Shown piece by piece: positions 20,400 to 32,081 of a stretch of 64,000 nucleotides of DNA. The stretch is from Plasmodiophora brassicae (taxonomy: Eukaryota > Endomyxa > Phytomyxea > Plasmodiophorida > Plasmodiophoridae): NCBI GenBank assembly GCA_039704465.1, contig JASFAU010000015.1:434001-498000 (forward strand), read 5' to 3'. The position numbers and the translations under genes are program-made. Positions within the stretch are counted from its first letter, which is position 1. Each line of letters starts with the position of its first letter. The notes under the pieces are model-generated. The model saw only the letters and a list, made by a program, of their open reading frames with translations. It had not been told where the DNA came from and searched no databases.

Positions 20400-20895
20400 T
20401 CAGGCAGTTTGATTTGGGACATCCTCACCTCGGACGACAATGTTATGCTCAGCCTACGGTAGAAACCACGGGAATGTCAGTAAACGGTACCGCAAACACC
20501 GGCCCTGGTTAACGAAACCTTGAACTTTGCCAGCTCGTCTTCCTTGGTCTTTAGCTTGCCGCCCAGCGTCGATATGAGTTCGTTAATCTAAGGTCGAACA
20601 ACATCAGCAAACAGGCAATGCTAACTATCGCCCTTGAATAGACCTTGTCGCTGTTCGCGGTGACGGCGGGAAGAACCTCAGCAACGGTTCTCTCGACAAG
20701 AACGTTGTTGACGAGACGGAAGCAGCGCCTCTCGGGCTCCAGCTTGTTCAACGTCTTCAGCACCAGCTCGTGCTCGAGCCGGTCCGAGTCCAGCTCCTGC
20801 ATCTTCTCGAAGATCGAAGCGATCTCAGAGCGGCGCATCTCGAACTCGCCGACGATCTCATCCTGCGGCTTCTCGGCCTGCTTCTGATCCGACAT
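20400..20895 (-). CDS. PFDN2: Prefoldin subunit 2
   Basis: Model complement(join(20400..20453, 20519..20587, 20644..20895)), 124 residues. Two introns of 65 nt (GTTTCG donor) and 56 nt (GTCTAT donor) are both in phase 0. Helical coiled coils flank the family's core: LEPERRCFRLVNNVLVERTV, then AEVLPAV. The tail after intron 2 reads AEHNIVVRGED, matching the conserved C-terminus. Prefoldin 2 is a beta-class subunit of the cytosolic hexamer that hands nascent actin and tubulin to the TRiC/CCT chaperonin. The start sits about 75-95 bp from the duplicated 3-prime flank of the broken fusion gene, so its promoter borders a duplication joint. Confidence 0.93.
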
Positions 20896-20969
20896 GGCCG
20901 CCACTCTGAGCTGCACGTCGCTCGCGCCACGGACTGCGCCACGACATAATCGCCGGATAGGTAGGCGGC

Positions 20970-22352
20970 GGTGCTCCCAGGCCCCAGCGTCTCGGTTTCA
21001 CGTTGCGAAGCGTACTCATCTCCAGCGTTTGGATGCCTTCATTCACTGGAACCAGTTGCAGCGGATGAGACGGGCGAGCGGTTTTAGGGCGAATGCCTCG
21101 AAGCGGCGTACGCGCCGGACGTACGCGAGGTCGACGCGCAGGCCATAGTGGCGGGCGGCGATCGCGGCCAGCAGGTCGGCGGGCGCGTCCGTCGCCATGT
21201 TGACGGCCAGGTTGACGAGGACGTCGTCGATCGCGTACAGGTTGGACGAGATGGCGGCGACGACGCGCGACTCGATCGCCAGCGGCAACCGCATCCGGCC
21301 GCCGCCGTACGCCACGACCTCGTCCCGCAGCGCGACTTGGGCCACGTCGGCGAACACCAACTGGACCGTGTTCGTCGCCAGCCCGGTCTGCAGGTAGAAG
21401 TTCGACGGCGTCGTGTCGATGCCGATGACGGACGATGCCGTCACCGCCTTCGGCACTCGTATCATCTGGTGCAGGATCCGGGCGCTGAACGCCGACCCGC
21501 TGCCCAGATACTCGTTCGCGAACGTGCCGTTCGGCACGCGGGGCTGAACGCAGAACGCGACCACACGTTCGCTCTGGTCGACGACGACCTCCTGGATCCA
21601 CGTGTCCAGGACGCGTACGCCGCGTTGCCTGAGCTCGGAGACGTACCTGCTGAAGCTGTTCTGGAACCGGTCGAACAGCGACCTGGTCGCGAACTTCGGC
21701 AGCAGTTTGTACACGAACGCGTCGTCGTCGTCGTCGAACCAGACCGTCGCCGGAATGAAACTCTGCGACGACGTCGTGACGCGCGCCGGCGCGTTACGCG
21801 TCACGATGTCGCGCATGACGATCGTCGATCGACGTGCCCTTGTGCAGATGGCGCCACCGCTGGACGACAACGGCTCCAGCGACCGCAGCGCTTCGTCGAT
21901 CGCTTCGCCGTCGAGGTCCTGGCGAGCGGCGAGCGACACGTTCGCGATGCGTTTGAGGGAACAGCCGGAAATGACGTCAAGATTTCGGTCACGTTCATGA
22001 GGGCCTCGTCGTACAGCGCCATGATACGGTCGAGGTCGTCTTCGGTGATGTTCAGCGGCAGGCAGATCTGCGAGAAGTCGGGCCCCGGGGCAGAGTAATG
22101 GGCGAAGACGCCGATGTCGAACAGCGTCTTGGTGAAGAACCTGCCAATCAGGTCGGTTCGGAACTGGACGGCCGCGAACAGCCCCGTCTGATTGAACGCC
22201 TTCAGGGCGCGGCCTGTGCTTGTCGCAAAGCCCCTCCAGGTTGTCGTGCAGGCGACCGCCCATCGCCTGGCGGAGGCGCCGATCGCGACCATCCCGCCCG
22301 GCATGCCTTTACCGGCGACGATCATGTCCGGGTGCTGGCCGAATTACTCTAC
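20970..22352 (-). pseudogene. Broken copy 2 of the fusion gene (C-terminal half)
   Basis: The minus-strand sequence matches the intact gene from just before the PLP Lys (GKGM near 22300) to the stop at 21043, plus about 65 bases of 3-prime flank to about 20970. Around 140 bases are missing after the Lys motif (near 22265), which shifts frame, so the PLP domain cannot be made. A 406-codon frame from 22263 remains open across the C-terminal part, with mostly conservative changes. At the left (5-prime) side it abuts copy D of the secreted-protein unit at about 22350. Confidence 0.85.
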
Positions 22353-24620
22353 AGTCTACCCCCGAGCGCAGCGCATGGCGTCCGCAAGTCCCAGCCCGGC
22401 CTTGCTCTATGGCGCAAGCCCTAATATGCCACAGAGACAGTCCGACGGACTCAGAACTGCGCCGGATCATATTTCGCAGATCTGGAATCAGCGCGTGTGG
22501 AATGACATCGTGGGCAACACTTGCAGTCGTCCTGGTCGCATGCCAGCTGACGTTAGTGACATCGGTGATATCGCAGACAGTTCCCCATCTCGGTCCAGGT
22601 ACCGGGGCGCTAGCTCCGGCAGCAGACGTCAGCTGGACCCGGTCTCATGAAGTGTCTCCCCCAGACGTCAACTCGGGCCTATTGCACCGTTAGTGAAGTT
22701 GTACATGTTTATTGTTTGCCTCATATCTGATCACATGTGGCGGTCCGTATAGACCTCGGCGATCGTACCGCCCATTCAGCCACCGATGACGACGTCGTCG
22801 ATGGGAGCGGCGCTCAGTACCATGCGGCGTTAGCAGCGGTATCCGATTTGTGGCCATTTCGAGATGACGTGGTGATTCCTGACGACGGCAACGTCGACCA
22901 CGCCTGGCATCCGGAATCATTTAACCACAATCAAATTCAAGCCGACCCTCGACCTGACACTCAAGTCGTGCCCGAGTCCCACTCTGCCACATACTTCCCC
23001 TGGCACTCCACAGACCTTGACGCAAGCCAACATGACGTTGGCAATCGGCCAACATTGTCCACTGTCAACGGCATCATGGGGATCCCTACCGGCAACGTCC
23101 ACGCCTGGCATCCAGAATCAATTATCCACAACCAAATTCAAGCCGACCCGCGACCTGAAGCTGGCCGAATCGTCTCGGAGTCGCCCTCTTGTGCATACTT
23201 GCCACGGCACTGTCCAGACCTTATCTCAAGCGACCTTGGGATGCGCTATGGCGTTCCGCGGCCATCGTCAGCTGTCGATGGCGTAACCAGCAACGTAAAC
23301 GTGCCATTCGCCCATGCTGATGAGCAATTTCCCTCTCCTTTTAACTCCAACGAGTGTCCTCCCACTGACGTTAATCTTCCGGTAGACCCCTGGTATGGCG
23401 GACATGGCCTCTGGTCAACATCTCCCCCTGGCGATGTCGACTCCAGCATCTGGAATGATGTGCCAGGACTATCATCCGTCCTTTCTGATATGGATCCGCT
23501 CCCTTTTATCAACTCTGAAGAGCATTTCCCCAATGCTTTTCACTCTCCGACCAGCTCCATTCAAATTGGGTTACAGTCGCAAATCGCTACCCAAGTACCA
23601 CCTGACACCGCTCTGAGCACATGGCCGGCTCACGCCATCGGGGACACTCCCATTGATACCCACTCCATGGACGGCTCTCGTATCGCGTCTCGTCCCCACG
23701 CCGTCGCACGTATCTCGGACGATGCCGACTGCTGTCCCCAGTCCTCTCTAGTTTTACAGAGATCGCAGTTCCCCGACAATGGACACTGGATGGAAACGGC
23801 GCCTTCCAATGTGCTTTCCGCAGCTGACTGGATTGTCTTGCAATCGATGCAGTGCTTGCAGAATCAAGTCTCCGCTGACCAATACGCCTGGAACCTGTTC
23901 ACTCCAGCAGCACTGAATCCGGCTCAGATTCGTGAAGGCGACGTCTACGGCACCCTCAATAGGATAAGCGAACCCCCTTCCCTGCAGTCACTTGCTGCTT
24001 CCAGCCACGACCGCTGCACTGCTGTCCCGTTCCCAGCTGAACCAGTGCGGGGTCAGTGTACCACTGAAGAATCTGTCAGCATGAGCGGTTTACAGTTGCA
24101 GCAAGGGCTGCCGAAACCCCATGGGAGTCGGCCCCGACGTCCCCGTGCGTCATGTGATCATAAGGTACGTCAAGACAACTGCAAGATCTGCAGTCCGCAC
24201 AAGTTCTGTGAACCGCATGGACGACGGAAATGGGATTGCACGATATGCGGCGGTGCCGGCACCTGTGTGCATCGGCGACAGACTTTGCGGAGATTGTGGA
24301 GGGAAGGGCATTTGTCCACACGCCAGAGTGAGGCGCCGTTGCCCGGAGTGTCGAGGAAGCAGCATTTGCAAGCACGACAAGTATAAGTACTTTTGCAAGG
24401 CCTGTGGTGGGAACGGCATTTGCGTCCACCAACGGCAGAAAGGCCAGTGCGGAGAGTGTCGTCGGGCGGCCGAACTCGCTATGGAATGATCGTGTTGCAT
24501 CCTGTCCCAAGTTGCGCAAATCGTGATTAAAGAGCAAATCGTATGATGGATGATTTCGTATGTAACCGCAGGTCGGACTGGACATGGTTGTTCCCGTCGA
24601 CCCGCCGCCGCTGTCTGGTC
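22350..24620 (+). repeat. Secreted Cys/His-repeat gene unit, copy D
   Basis: Homologous to copy C from the TCTACCCCC block at about 22355 to the shared CCGCCGCTGTCTGG end at about 24618. It begins exactly where the broken aminotransferase copy stops, so insertion or recombination of this unit is probably what cut that gene. Confidence 0.7.
22502..24489 (+). pseudogene. Secreted Cys/His-repeat protein gene, copy D (frameshift near the end)
   Basis: Model exon 1 22502..22688, 64-nt intron 22689..22752 (GTTAGT donor), exon 2 from 22753. The signal-peptide exon and long middle region are intact and close to copy C. In the Cys/His-repeat region near 24275-24290 about five bases are missing relative to copy C. 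The frame then leaves the repeats and stops at 24386, while the true repeat frame continues to 24489. Either the protein lost its last three to four repeats or the copy is dead. The upstream part still reads as coding, with mostly conservative differences, so the damage may be recent. Confidence 0.65.
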
Positions 24621-24949
24621 GTCATCCCTAGCACGGTCGCACGGATACCTCAATATTGGGGAGGGGTGCGTACTTCTCATTCACCCGGGGGTCAAATTGA
24701 GCTTCAGTAGCAACGGCAACGTTCTAATAGAAATAAACATAGGGCTGCGTACGTATGTCGTGTCAGCCGATGCATCATTGGCAAGGGCGAGGACGGAAAC
24801 GACGACGTCAAGGCGGTTGATTCATCAGGCTGGCCAGTCGGAATGGGGCGCGCTGGAGCAGTTCTGTGCGATAATGTACTCAGAACTATAGCGCACTCGA
24901 GGTATCCGTCCCGGTACTGATGCCGTTACTCGGAGCGTAGCCGAGACGC
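24621..24949. other. No gene recognised
   Basis: Spacer between copy D and broken copy 3 of the fusion gene. It contains an open frame of moderate length and no recognisable motif or repeat. Confidence 0.35.
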
Positions 24950-26390
24950 AGGAAAGTCGGCCATTCCTTGAAGTGGACCCGGAATCGACACGCGAATCTT
25001 CTGATGCAGAATTCGGGCACTGAACTCCGGCCCGCTGTCCAGGTACACGTTCGCGAACGTGCCGTTCGGCACGCGGGGCTGAACGCAGAACGCGACCACA
25101 CGTTCGCTCTGGTCGACGACGACCTCCTGGATCCACGTGCCCGGACGCGTACGCAGCGTTGCCTGAGCTCGGAGACGTATCTGCGGAATCTGTTCTGGAA
25201 CCGGTCAAACAGCGGCCTGCAGGTCGCGAACGTCGGCAGCATTTTATACACGAACACTTCGTCGTCGTCGCCGTCGAACCAGACCGTCGCCGGAATGAAA
25301 CTCTGCGACGACGTCGTGGCGCGCGCCGACTCGTTACGCGTCCCGATCGTCGATCGACGTGCCCTTGTGCAGATGGCGCCTCCGCTGGACTACAACGGCT
25401 CCTCCTCGAACGCTTCGCCGTCGAGGTCCTGTCGAGCGGCGAGCGGCATGTTCGCGATGCGTTTGAGGGAACCGCCGGAAACGATCGATGTCGAAGATTT
25501 CGTTCACGCTCATGAGGGCCTCGTCGTACAGCGCCATGATACGGTCGAGGTCGTCTTCGGTGATGTTCAGCGGCAGGCAGATCCGCGAGAAGTCGGGCTC
25601 CAGGGCATAGTAACCGACGTTGAACAGCGTCTTGGTGAAGAACCTGCCCATCAGGTCAGATCGGAACTGGACGGCCGCGAACAACCCCAATTGGTTGAAC
25701 GTCTTCCGGGCGCGCCTGTGCTTGTCGCAAATAAGCCGCTCGAGGTGGTCGTGCAGGCGACCTCCCATCGCCTTGACGTTGTCGAGTCGAGGAACCCGGG
25801 GCCCTGGACGATCGTAGCCTTGTGCCAAAGGCGAATGCGGTCGCGTGCGCATGCATCTGGTTGTGGTGGAACGCCATCGTACGCGCTAATACGTTCTGGA
25901 TGACAACGTGCGACGCCATCTGCGACCGCAACAGGTTGACGTTGATGGTCGGGAAGGTCTCGCCCACCAGGGACGTACCATGTACTCTGCCTTGGCAACA
26001 CTCAGGCTGTACGCTGTATCAGCGAAGACCGTGCACTCGACACGAACGCTTCCAGATTCGTAGTCGCCCTTGAACTGGCGGAAGTCGTCGGGCGAGCAGG
26101 TCAATGTGATGTAGACCACACTGGGGGTGGACGACGACGATCCCATTCCGGGGAGCATTCCCTGAAAGTGCTCGAGACGCTGTGTGAACACCAGGACGAT
26201 ATCAGCGTTCATAGCGTCGGTAACGTCGTCGGCGACAACCACGCTCTTCTAGCCCAGGAAGAGCTTGTAGACGGAGCGGTACCTGTTGAAGACCTTGACG
26301 TCGTCGATCTGGTTCGCGAGCAGCCCTGTTACCGGGGCCTTGGCGGATATCGCTGGTCCCGACTGCACCGGCGATGACGAAGTTGAGCAC
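24950..26390 (-). pseudogene. Broken copy 3 of the fusion gene (internal deletion)
   Basis: On the minus strand, 26390-25860 matches the N-terminal dehydrogenase-like region of the intact gene with frameshifts. At about 25850 the sequence jumps by roughly 1.65 kb to the C-terminal part of the aminotransferase (FLDNVKAMGGRLHD region). It then continues into the last domain and fades near 24950-24980, before the stop. The first Rossmann glycines are altered (IAGAVGTSD). It is clearly non-functional. Confidence 0.85.
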
Positions 26391-26489
26391 TGGACGAGGC
26401 TGTCAATGCGCCGCATGCAGGATCGACGCGAAAGGCAGAATCTACGGAGCCGAGAGACGCGGCACGAACGAGTTTAAGTTCATTTGGGT

Positions 26490-26910
26490 TTCGCGCTTTT
26501 CACGCAGGCGCCTCGGCCTCGGGTCCAAGATGACACGAAGGAGCGTCGTCCCCGGCCGCAATCAGTACGGCCTGAGGGCGGTACCTATCGACCACCTCCA
26601 CGGAACCAAGCTGGACCCGGGGGCAGAACAAGATCATCCTGACCACGGGGGCTCTCCACGACATGGAGCGCCCAGCGGTGAACGAGGATATAGTGTCGCG
26701 CGCAACTTCACATCTACTTGGCGACCTGCGCCCCGCTCGATAAGCTTTGTTCCCCGTCCAGCCCCCCTTTCCGTGTAGGTAGATGGCGCCCGCGCGATGC
26801 GCCGGAGCCCTGTCAGCCATCATCGGGGAGCGGCGCACCACTCGATGAACCGGAGGGTGACTGACTGGCTTCCCCCGGTCCGAGGGTTCCATCGCCACGC
26901 GATCGTCATC
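26490..26910 (-). repeat. Repeat E, copy 2
   Basis: Inverted and diverged counterpart of 6090-6430. A minus-strand frame of about 130 codons includes VDRYRPQAVLIAAGDD, the same histone-deacetylase-like step as in copy 1. It lies immediately upstream (in the sense of transcription) of broken copy 3. No complete domain is present. Confidence 0.45.
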
Positions 26911-27024
26911 GGTAGGTCAATTACCGCTAACGCGCCTCCCGTGAACGCTATCCGTAATCGTGCACGACGCACATGGCTGGACGGCGGGTCGTGTTATAAC
27001 GGCGGCCGGCCGTTGTGGGAGTGC

Positions 27025-27648
27025 TCACAGCGTGTAGTTCTGGATGTAATTACGGATCGAGTCGATGCGGGACGAGACGGACAGGTCGAGCATCTTGTCG
27101 CCCAGGTCGACGACAATGCCGCCGATGATCTTCGGGTCGACTTTCATGTCCAGGACGAGGTGCTGCCCTTTCTCAAGGTGCTTCGACAGGACGTCCTGGA
27201 GCGATTTACGCTCCTGGTCCGTGATGGGCTTCGCCGTCGTCACGGTCGCCTTGACCTCGCCGTTGAACGCGTCCACCAGCTGACCGTAGCTGGCAACAAT
27301 CGTGTTCAGGTCGGGAAGGCGTCCGTTCTCCGCTAGCGTCTCCAGGAAATGCAGCGTCGTCTGATGAACCCCCGATTTCTCGAACAGCTTCGTCACCAGT
27401 TTCTTCTTCTCGCCCTTGCCGACCGTTGGATCATTCAGCAGTACGTTGAAGTTCTCATTCGAGCGCGACAGCGCCGTGAGCTGCGCCAGCTCGTCGTTCA
27501 CGCGGTCGACGGCGTTCTCCTTCTGCGCCACGTTGAACAGCGCGTGCGCGTACCGCCCGCCGACACCGAACAGCTGGATGGGCGGCTGGGCGACGGCGCC
27601 CCCACTCGCCCAGCGGCGCCCGCCTGCCAACGCCAACCGACGCAGCAT
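27025..27648 (-). CDS. ATP5PO: Mitochondrial ATP synthase subunit OSCP (delta-type)
   Basis: Single exon, 207 residues. Met at 27648 starts a basic, Arg/Ser-rich import sequence (MLRRLALAGGRRWASGG). The mature part begins near QLFGVGGRYAHALFNVA, the conserved first helix of OSCP/F1-delta. The C-terminus carries the family signature in the VDPKIIGGIVVDLGDKMLDLSV region. OSCP sits on top of the F1 head and ties it to the peripheral stalk in the inner membrane. The frame is open further upstream, but that part lacks family resemblance. Length matches the family (about 190-215). Confidence 0.95.
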   Translation of the reverse strand: MLRRLALAGGRRWASGGAVAQPPIQLFGVGGRYAHALFNVAQKENAVDRVNDELAQLTALSRSNENFNVLLNDPTVGKGEKKKLVTKLFEKSGVHQTTLHFLETLAENGRLPDLNTIVASYGQLVDAFNGEVKATVTTAKPITDQERKSLQDVLSKHLEKGQHLVLDMKVDPKIIGGIVVDLGDKMLDLSVSSRIDSIRNYIQNYTL

Positions 27649-28498
27649 GACGTTCACCGCTTCAACACAGTCCCAAAAGTTTGTGACGGGAATTTCAAAA
27701 AACGGCATCGCCGCGCCGCCCAACTTGTACAGGGTGCCCGCCTCGACTGGGCACCTTCCAGAATTCCGATCCAGGCCGTTCCGCAGTCCCTGCATTCCGC
27801 TTCTCGTCGGCCGGATGTGACGCCTGGTATACGCCGATCTCCTTGAGCTGGTCGAACAATTCAGCACGGACGTACGAACCGAGGGACTACAGGGTTGCGG
27901 GCTTCGGTGATGAACCGGACCGAACCGCGTTACCGGCACCGCTACACGTGGCGGCACGGTACGTAACGTCCGCGACATGTCTCTCCCGGTCGCCAGCTCA
28001 TGCAACAAACTACACTTCGCTATTGCGTTCATCAGGTTAACAGTCGTATCTGCGACGGCGCGCGACGAAACAGGTAACGAGGTCAAGACGGAGGACGACG
28101 TCGAGAATATGTCAGCGGATCAGTTCGCAGCCACGATCGAGGAAGTGAACCGGCAACGGCCGCTGTTCGAGTACCGGCGCGACGTCCGCGCAGAGAACGA
28201 AGCGGCAGCGACGCGTTCGTCGTCGGCTTCAAGGAAATCAGGGGCCCAGCGTGCGCCTGTCCACGGCCCGCACCCCACCAAGGTTCGACGGCGAGACCGA
28301 CACGCTGCATGCGCCTGAGCCGTTTCCCGGGACGGCTGCGTGGGCGTTACAGAGGACGTTCGGCGCCTGGCTAAATTTAGAATTTGCGCGGAAACTTCCG
28401 TGTCAGGTCAACTTGACGGAGGGCGGCGACGGCGGGGACGGCATTCTGAAAGTAGGCGGTAGCCGTTGCTATTTGTGATCCGAGTGTTCGTCGTCGTG
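27649..28498. other. Stretch with one small possible gene
   Basis: Between OSCP and SERINC. A plus-strand frame 27977-28318 (113 codons from an ATG) has a hydrophobic start and an acidic helical segment (EDDVENMSADQFAATIEEV). I do not recognise it, and a hidden intron is possible. Nothing else is seen. Confidence 0.3.
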
Positions 28499-29833
28499 AT
28501 GGGTTGTATGCTCTCGTGCCTGGGCAGCTGCGCCGGGGCGGCGGCCGGGTCGGCGTGCTGTTCCGCGGGGAAGGTCAGCGTGAAGACGTCGCGCGGGTCG
28601 AAGGTCTTCCACCTGCTGATCGTCTTCCTGGCCGCCGTCATCGCCCTGCTGTTCCGGTTCCAGCTGCACGCCACGCTCGATAGCGCCGGCGGCGTCGTCG
28701 GGAATCGCTTCAAGAAGATCTGTACGAATACGTTCCCTGAATGCGACAACGACAGCCAATGCATCGGCCTACACGCGGCGCTTCGCGTCTGCATCGCCCT
28801 GTTCGCATTCTTCCTCATGACCGCGGTCGGCTGTGCGGCATCGCCGACATTCCATTACGGGTTCGTCGGCGTTAAATTCCTGGTCTGGCTCGTCCTGACC
28901 GTCGGCGCCATGTTCCTTCCCAACGCGTTCGCCGACGGGTTCGCTGCGTTCGCCATGTTCGGTGCCGCCGCGTTCCTGTTGCTCCAGGTCCTTACCATCG
29001 TCTCGTCCGCATACAATTGGAACGACCGATGGGCATCGAAGGGCGGAAACGCGTGGCTGATCGCGATCCTGGTCGTCTGCCTCGTCATCTGGGCGCTGGA
29101 CATCACATTGACCGGGTACCTGTACACCTGGTTCGCTCCCAACCGGGACTGTGTCTCGCAGACGACCCTGATCACCATGAACTTCGTCATCGGCATCGTC
29201 CTGACAGGGTTGAGCGTCTCCCCTGTCGCACCACACGGCTCCATTCTCACGTCGTCGTGTCTCGCCGGCTACATCATGTTCGTCACGTTCAGCGCGCTTT
29301 CTGGTAACCGAATCGTTTCGTTGATACCGTCGTGATGGTCTGACGACGTTTCTGCAGCGGACCCGTCGTCGTGCAACACGAGGAAGAACGACGATGCATC
29401 GGACATCATAGGGTTGGTGATTGGCGCTATTGTTATGACGTATCGGGCGTTCTCGACGTCGCGCGCCTCGCTGTTCGGTCCCACGAACGACGAAACGGAG
29501 AAGGGCGTCGATCAGGACGACGATGATGTCGAATCGGAGGGCGCGGACGGCGATGATGGCGACGAGAAGAACGACCCTGTGGAAGGGCGTTGGGATGCGA
29601 TGCTCTTCTACGCGCTGCTGGCGCTGTCTTCCCTGTACCTGATGATGTCCATCTCGCAGTTCCAGATCGGGCACGATTCGGCAACCGCCTCGGCGGCAAA
29701 GTTCGGCATCTCGAAGGACGTCATGTGGGTCAACATCGGCGTCACGTGGGCCACCGCCGCCCTGTACCTGTGGACGCTGACCGCTCCTCGCCTCCTTCCC
29801 GGTCGGGATTTTGGCGTCGACTTCGACGACTGA
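28499..29833 (+). CDS. SERINC: Serine incorporator family membrane protein (SERINC/TMS1)
   Basis: Model join(28499..29303, 29358..29833), 426 residues, with a 54-nt intron (GTAACC to TGCAG). The start MGCMLSCLGSCAG matches the Cys-rich family N-terminus. About ten membrane spans follow. Diagnostic steps are LITMNFVIGIVLTGLSVSP and SADPSSCN; the splice falls inside the latter (S/ADPSS). After an acidic loop (residues about 320-345), the last spans include YLMMSISQFQIG. SERINC proteins are ER/plasma-membrane carriers or scramblases affecting serine-derived lipids. A longer frame starts upstream with a non-ATG codon and was not used. Confidence 0.93.
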
Positions 29834-30050
29834 TGATAAACCGATTAACTATTGTCACATTGTCTTCGAGACAGTGGACCAACACATCGTGCCTACCGGG
29901 CGAGCGGCCCGCTGCGTTCCAGCAGCAGCTGCTGGAACGATGAACGCAGGTTGGTGTGGCGTGACGTCACGGCGGAACCGGAAGTGCCTTTGGATGGTGC
30001 TCGTCGCCCGTCCTCATTTCCTATCCGTCGTAATCTCCTAACCCCCCGTG

Positions 30051-32026
30051 ATGGCGTCTAATGGTAACGCTCGGCGCGTCTCGTCGATGCAGACGCGCGT
30101 GCCAGGTAACGTGACCAGCTTCGTGGTCACCGCCAACGAGCCGCCTGCCGAACCGGCGCACACGAAGCGCTCCAGGCGGCTGTGCCTGGATCGTCACCGG
30201 CTCCGCCTCACAATCCTGGTGACCTCGTTGATGGCGGCGATGGCCGCGTTCCTGCATGGGCTAACGACGACACGTCCGTTGGGGTTATTTGGGATCCCGG
30301 CGGTCGCCTGGCTCGGTACCCCGGCGATGATCGTCCTGCTGACGTACGTCGTGTTCTGCATCGTGAAGGTCGTCATGTTGGTGGTCGGCGCCGTGTTCGG
30401 CACCGAGTCGTACTTCTACAAGATGGGCGCGTCGTCGTACTCGAAGAAGGTGTCGATCCTGGTGGCGCTGGTCCTCCTGGACTACGTCGTCCTGCGGCTG
30501 TGGTTCACCGGCGCCTGGGACACGCTGATCGAGCGCGGCGCGCACGCCTTCTGGGACGAATGGGCCAACGACGACTTCACGTCGATGAAGGTGGCGCAGA
30601 TGGTCGAGCTCGTCCAGATCGCCTACAGCATGCTGTTCTTCTGGATCCTCCTGTCCATCGGCCTGGCCGTCATCAAGCGCGCCCTGATCGTCGAGAACTT
30701 CCTCGACGACATCGCCCGGCATCGCCTCAGCATGCGAACCCTGCACACGCTCTGCTGCGACAGCAAGGGCCAACGACAGGAGTACGCCTTCCGTCGCCAC
30801 CCGTGCCAGTGTGCTATGCGCTCATGTTTCGCAAACAGGTTGTTCTCGAGCTGGGAGAAGGACGACCTGCGCCTGGGCCGCACGATGGTGGTCGCCGAGA
30901 TCGACACGATTCGCACGCAGGCGATGCGGGTGCCGTTGACGCCAGCGGCGGGCACGACGGCGAACAGCGTCGATCGATGGGCGTACGACGCCAGCGAATC
31001 CGTCCAAGTCGGCACGGTCGCCCAGATGCAGGTCCTGGCTGAACAGATCCGCCAGAAGACTCTCCGCGGGAGCAAGTTCCTGTCGTTCGACCAGTGGAGC
31101 GCGCTGTTCGAAGACGAGGGCATGGCGCAGGACGCCTGGTTCCTGTACTTCGACGACCCGGTGGACGTCGACCAGGTCCCCGGCCTGGACCTGTCCCTGG
31201 CCGTCGTCAAGGCGTACGAGCGGCGCGCGCTCCTGCAAGGCGAAATCCACCACTTTGACCAGTACGTCGTCAGCTGACGGGATGGCTTCCACCCCGACGT
31301 TTACCCGGGCACTGCTGACGAGGAATGATTGCCAACAGGGTGTTCAACCTGTGCATGATCCCGGCGACGATGTTGTGGCTGTTCGCGATGGTGTTCGTGA
31401 TTTCGACCATCAAGAACGAGCCGAGCGCGTACCTGCTGGCGTCGATGGGCGCCATGATCGGCGGTCTCATGTTCGCCATCCAGGGCCCGATCTGCTCGCT
31501 GGTCGCCTCCCTGATCTTCATCTTCGGCAAGCCGTACCAGGTCGGGGACCGGGTCACGCTGACGATCAACGGCGCCAAGGGCGACTACGTTGTCGAGAAG
31601 ATCCATGTCCTGTCGACGATCTTCCGGGGTGGCGACAACAAGTGCCTGGATGTGTCGACGGCAACGTTGGCGACGATCCCGATCTTCAACCATCGACGCA
31701 CGACGTCGGCGGTCGTCGAGATCGTGACAACGGTGACGAACTCGGTGACCCAGGCGCAACTGGACGCGCTGCGAGCTGGCCTTCTGGATTACGTTCGCAA
31801 GGAGCAGGGGAAGTGGAAGGCGCAGATCGCGTTCAAGATGACGGCGCTGACGACGAAATCGCTGCGCCTGCACGTCAAGGCGTACCACCGGATGAACTGG
31901 CAGCAGACGGACGTCATCGACTCGCACAAGTTCGACCTGATCGAGGAGTTCCGGCGCCTCCAGTTCCAGATCGGCATCCCGTGCTCCGATCCCGACGCCA
32001 GATACCAGGTCAACGGCGCCCGTTGA
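30051..32026 (+). CDS. MscS-like mechanosensitive ion channel
   Basis: Model join(30051..31261, 31339..32026), 632 residues. The intron is 77 nt (GTACGT donor, AACAG acceptor), and I am less sure of its ends than for others. Four or more membrane spans occupy residues about 50-220, followed by a cytosolic loop with a Cys-rich stretch and an EF-hand-like region (about 350-400). The pore helix and beta domain of MscS lie in exon 2: GPICSLVASLIFIFGKPYQVGDRV. The architecture matches eukaryotic MSL/Msy channels, which release ions on membrane tension in the ER or cell membrane. ATG at 30051 is the first Met after upstream stops. Confidence 0.88.
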
Positions 32027-32081
32027 ACACAGTAAAGTTCGGCCGACCCGATGTTGTTGTAGTGCGAAATCAGGGATCCGC

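Noticed and set aside
30182..31042. 286-codon frame inside the MscS gene
   Set aside because: Shifted reading of the channel exon, Arg/His-rich and without membrane spans.
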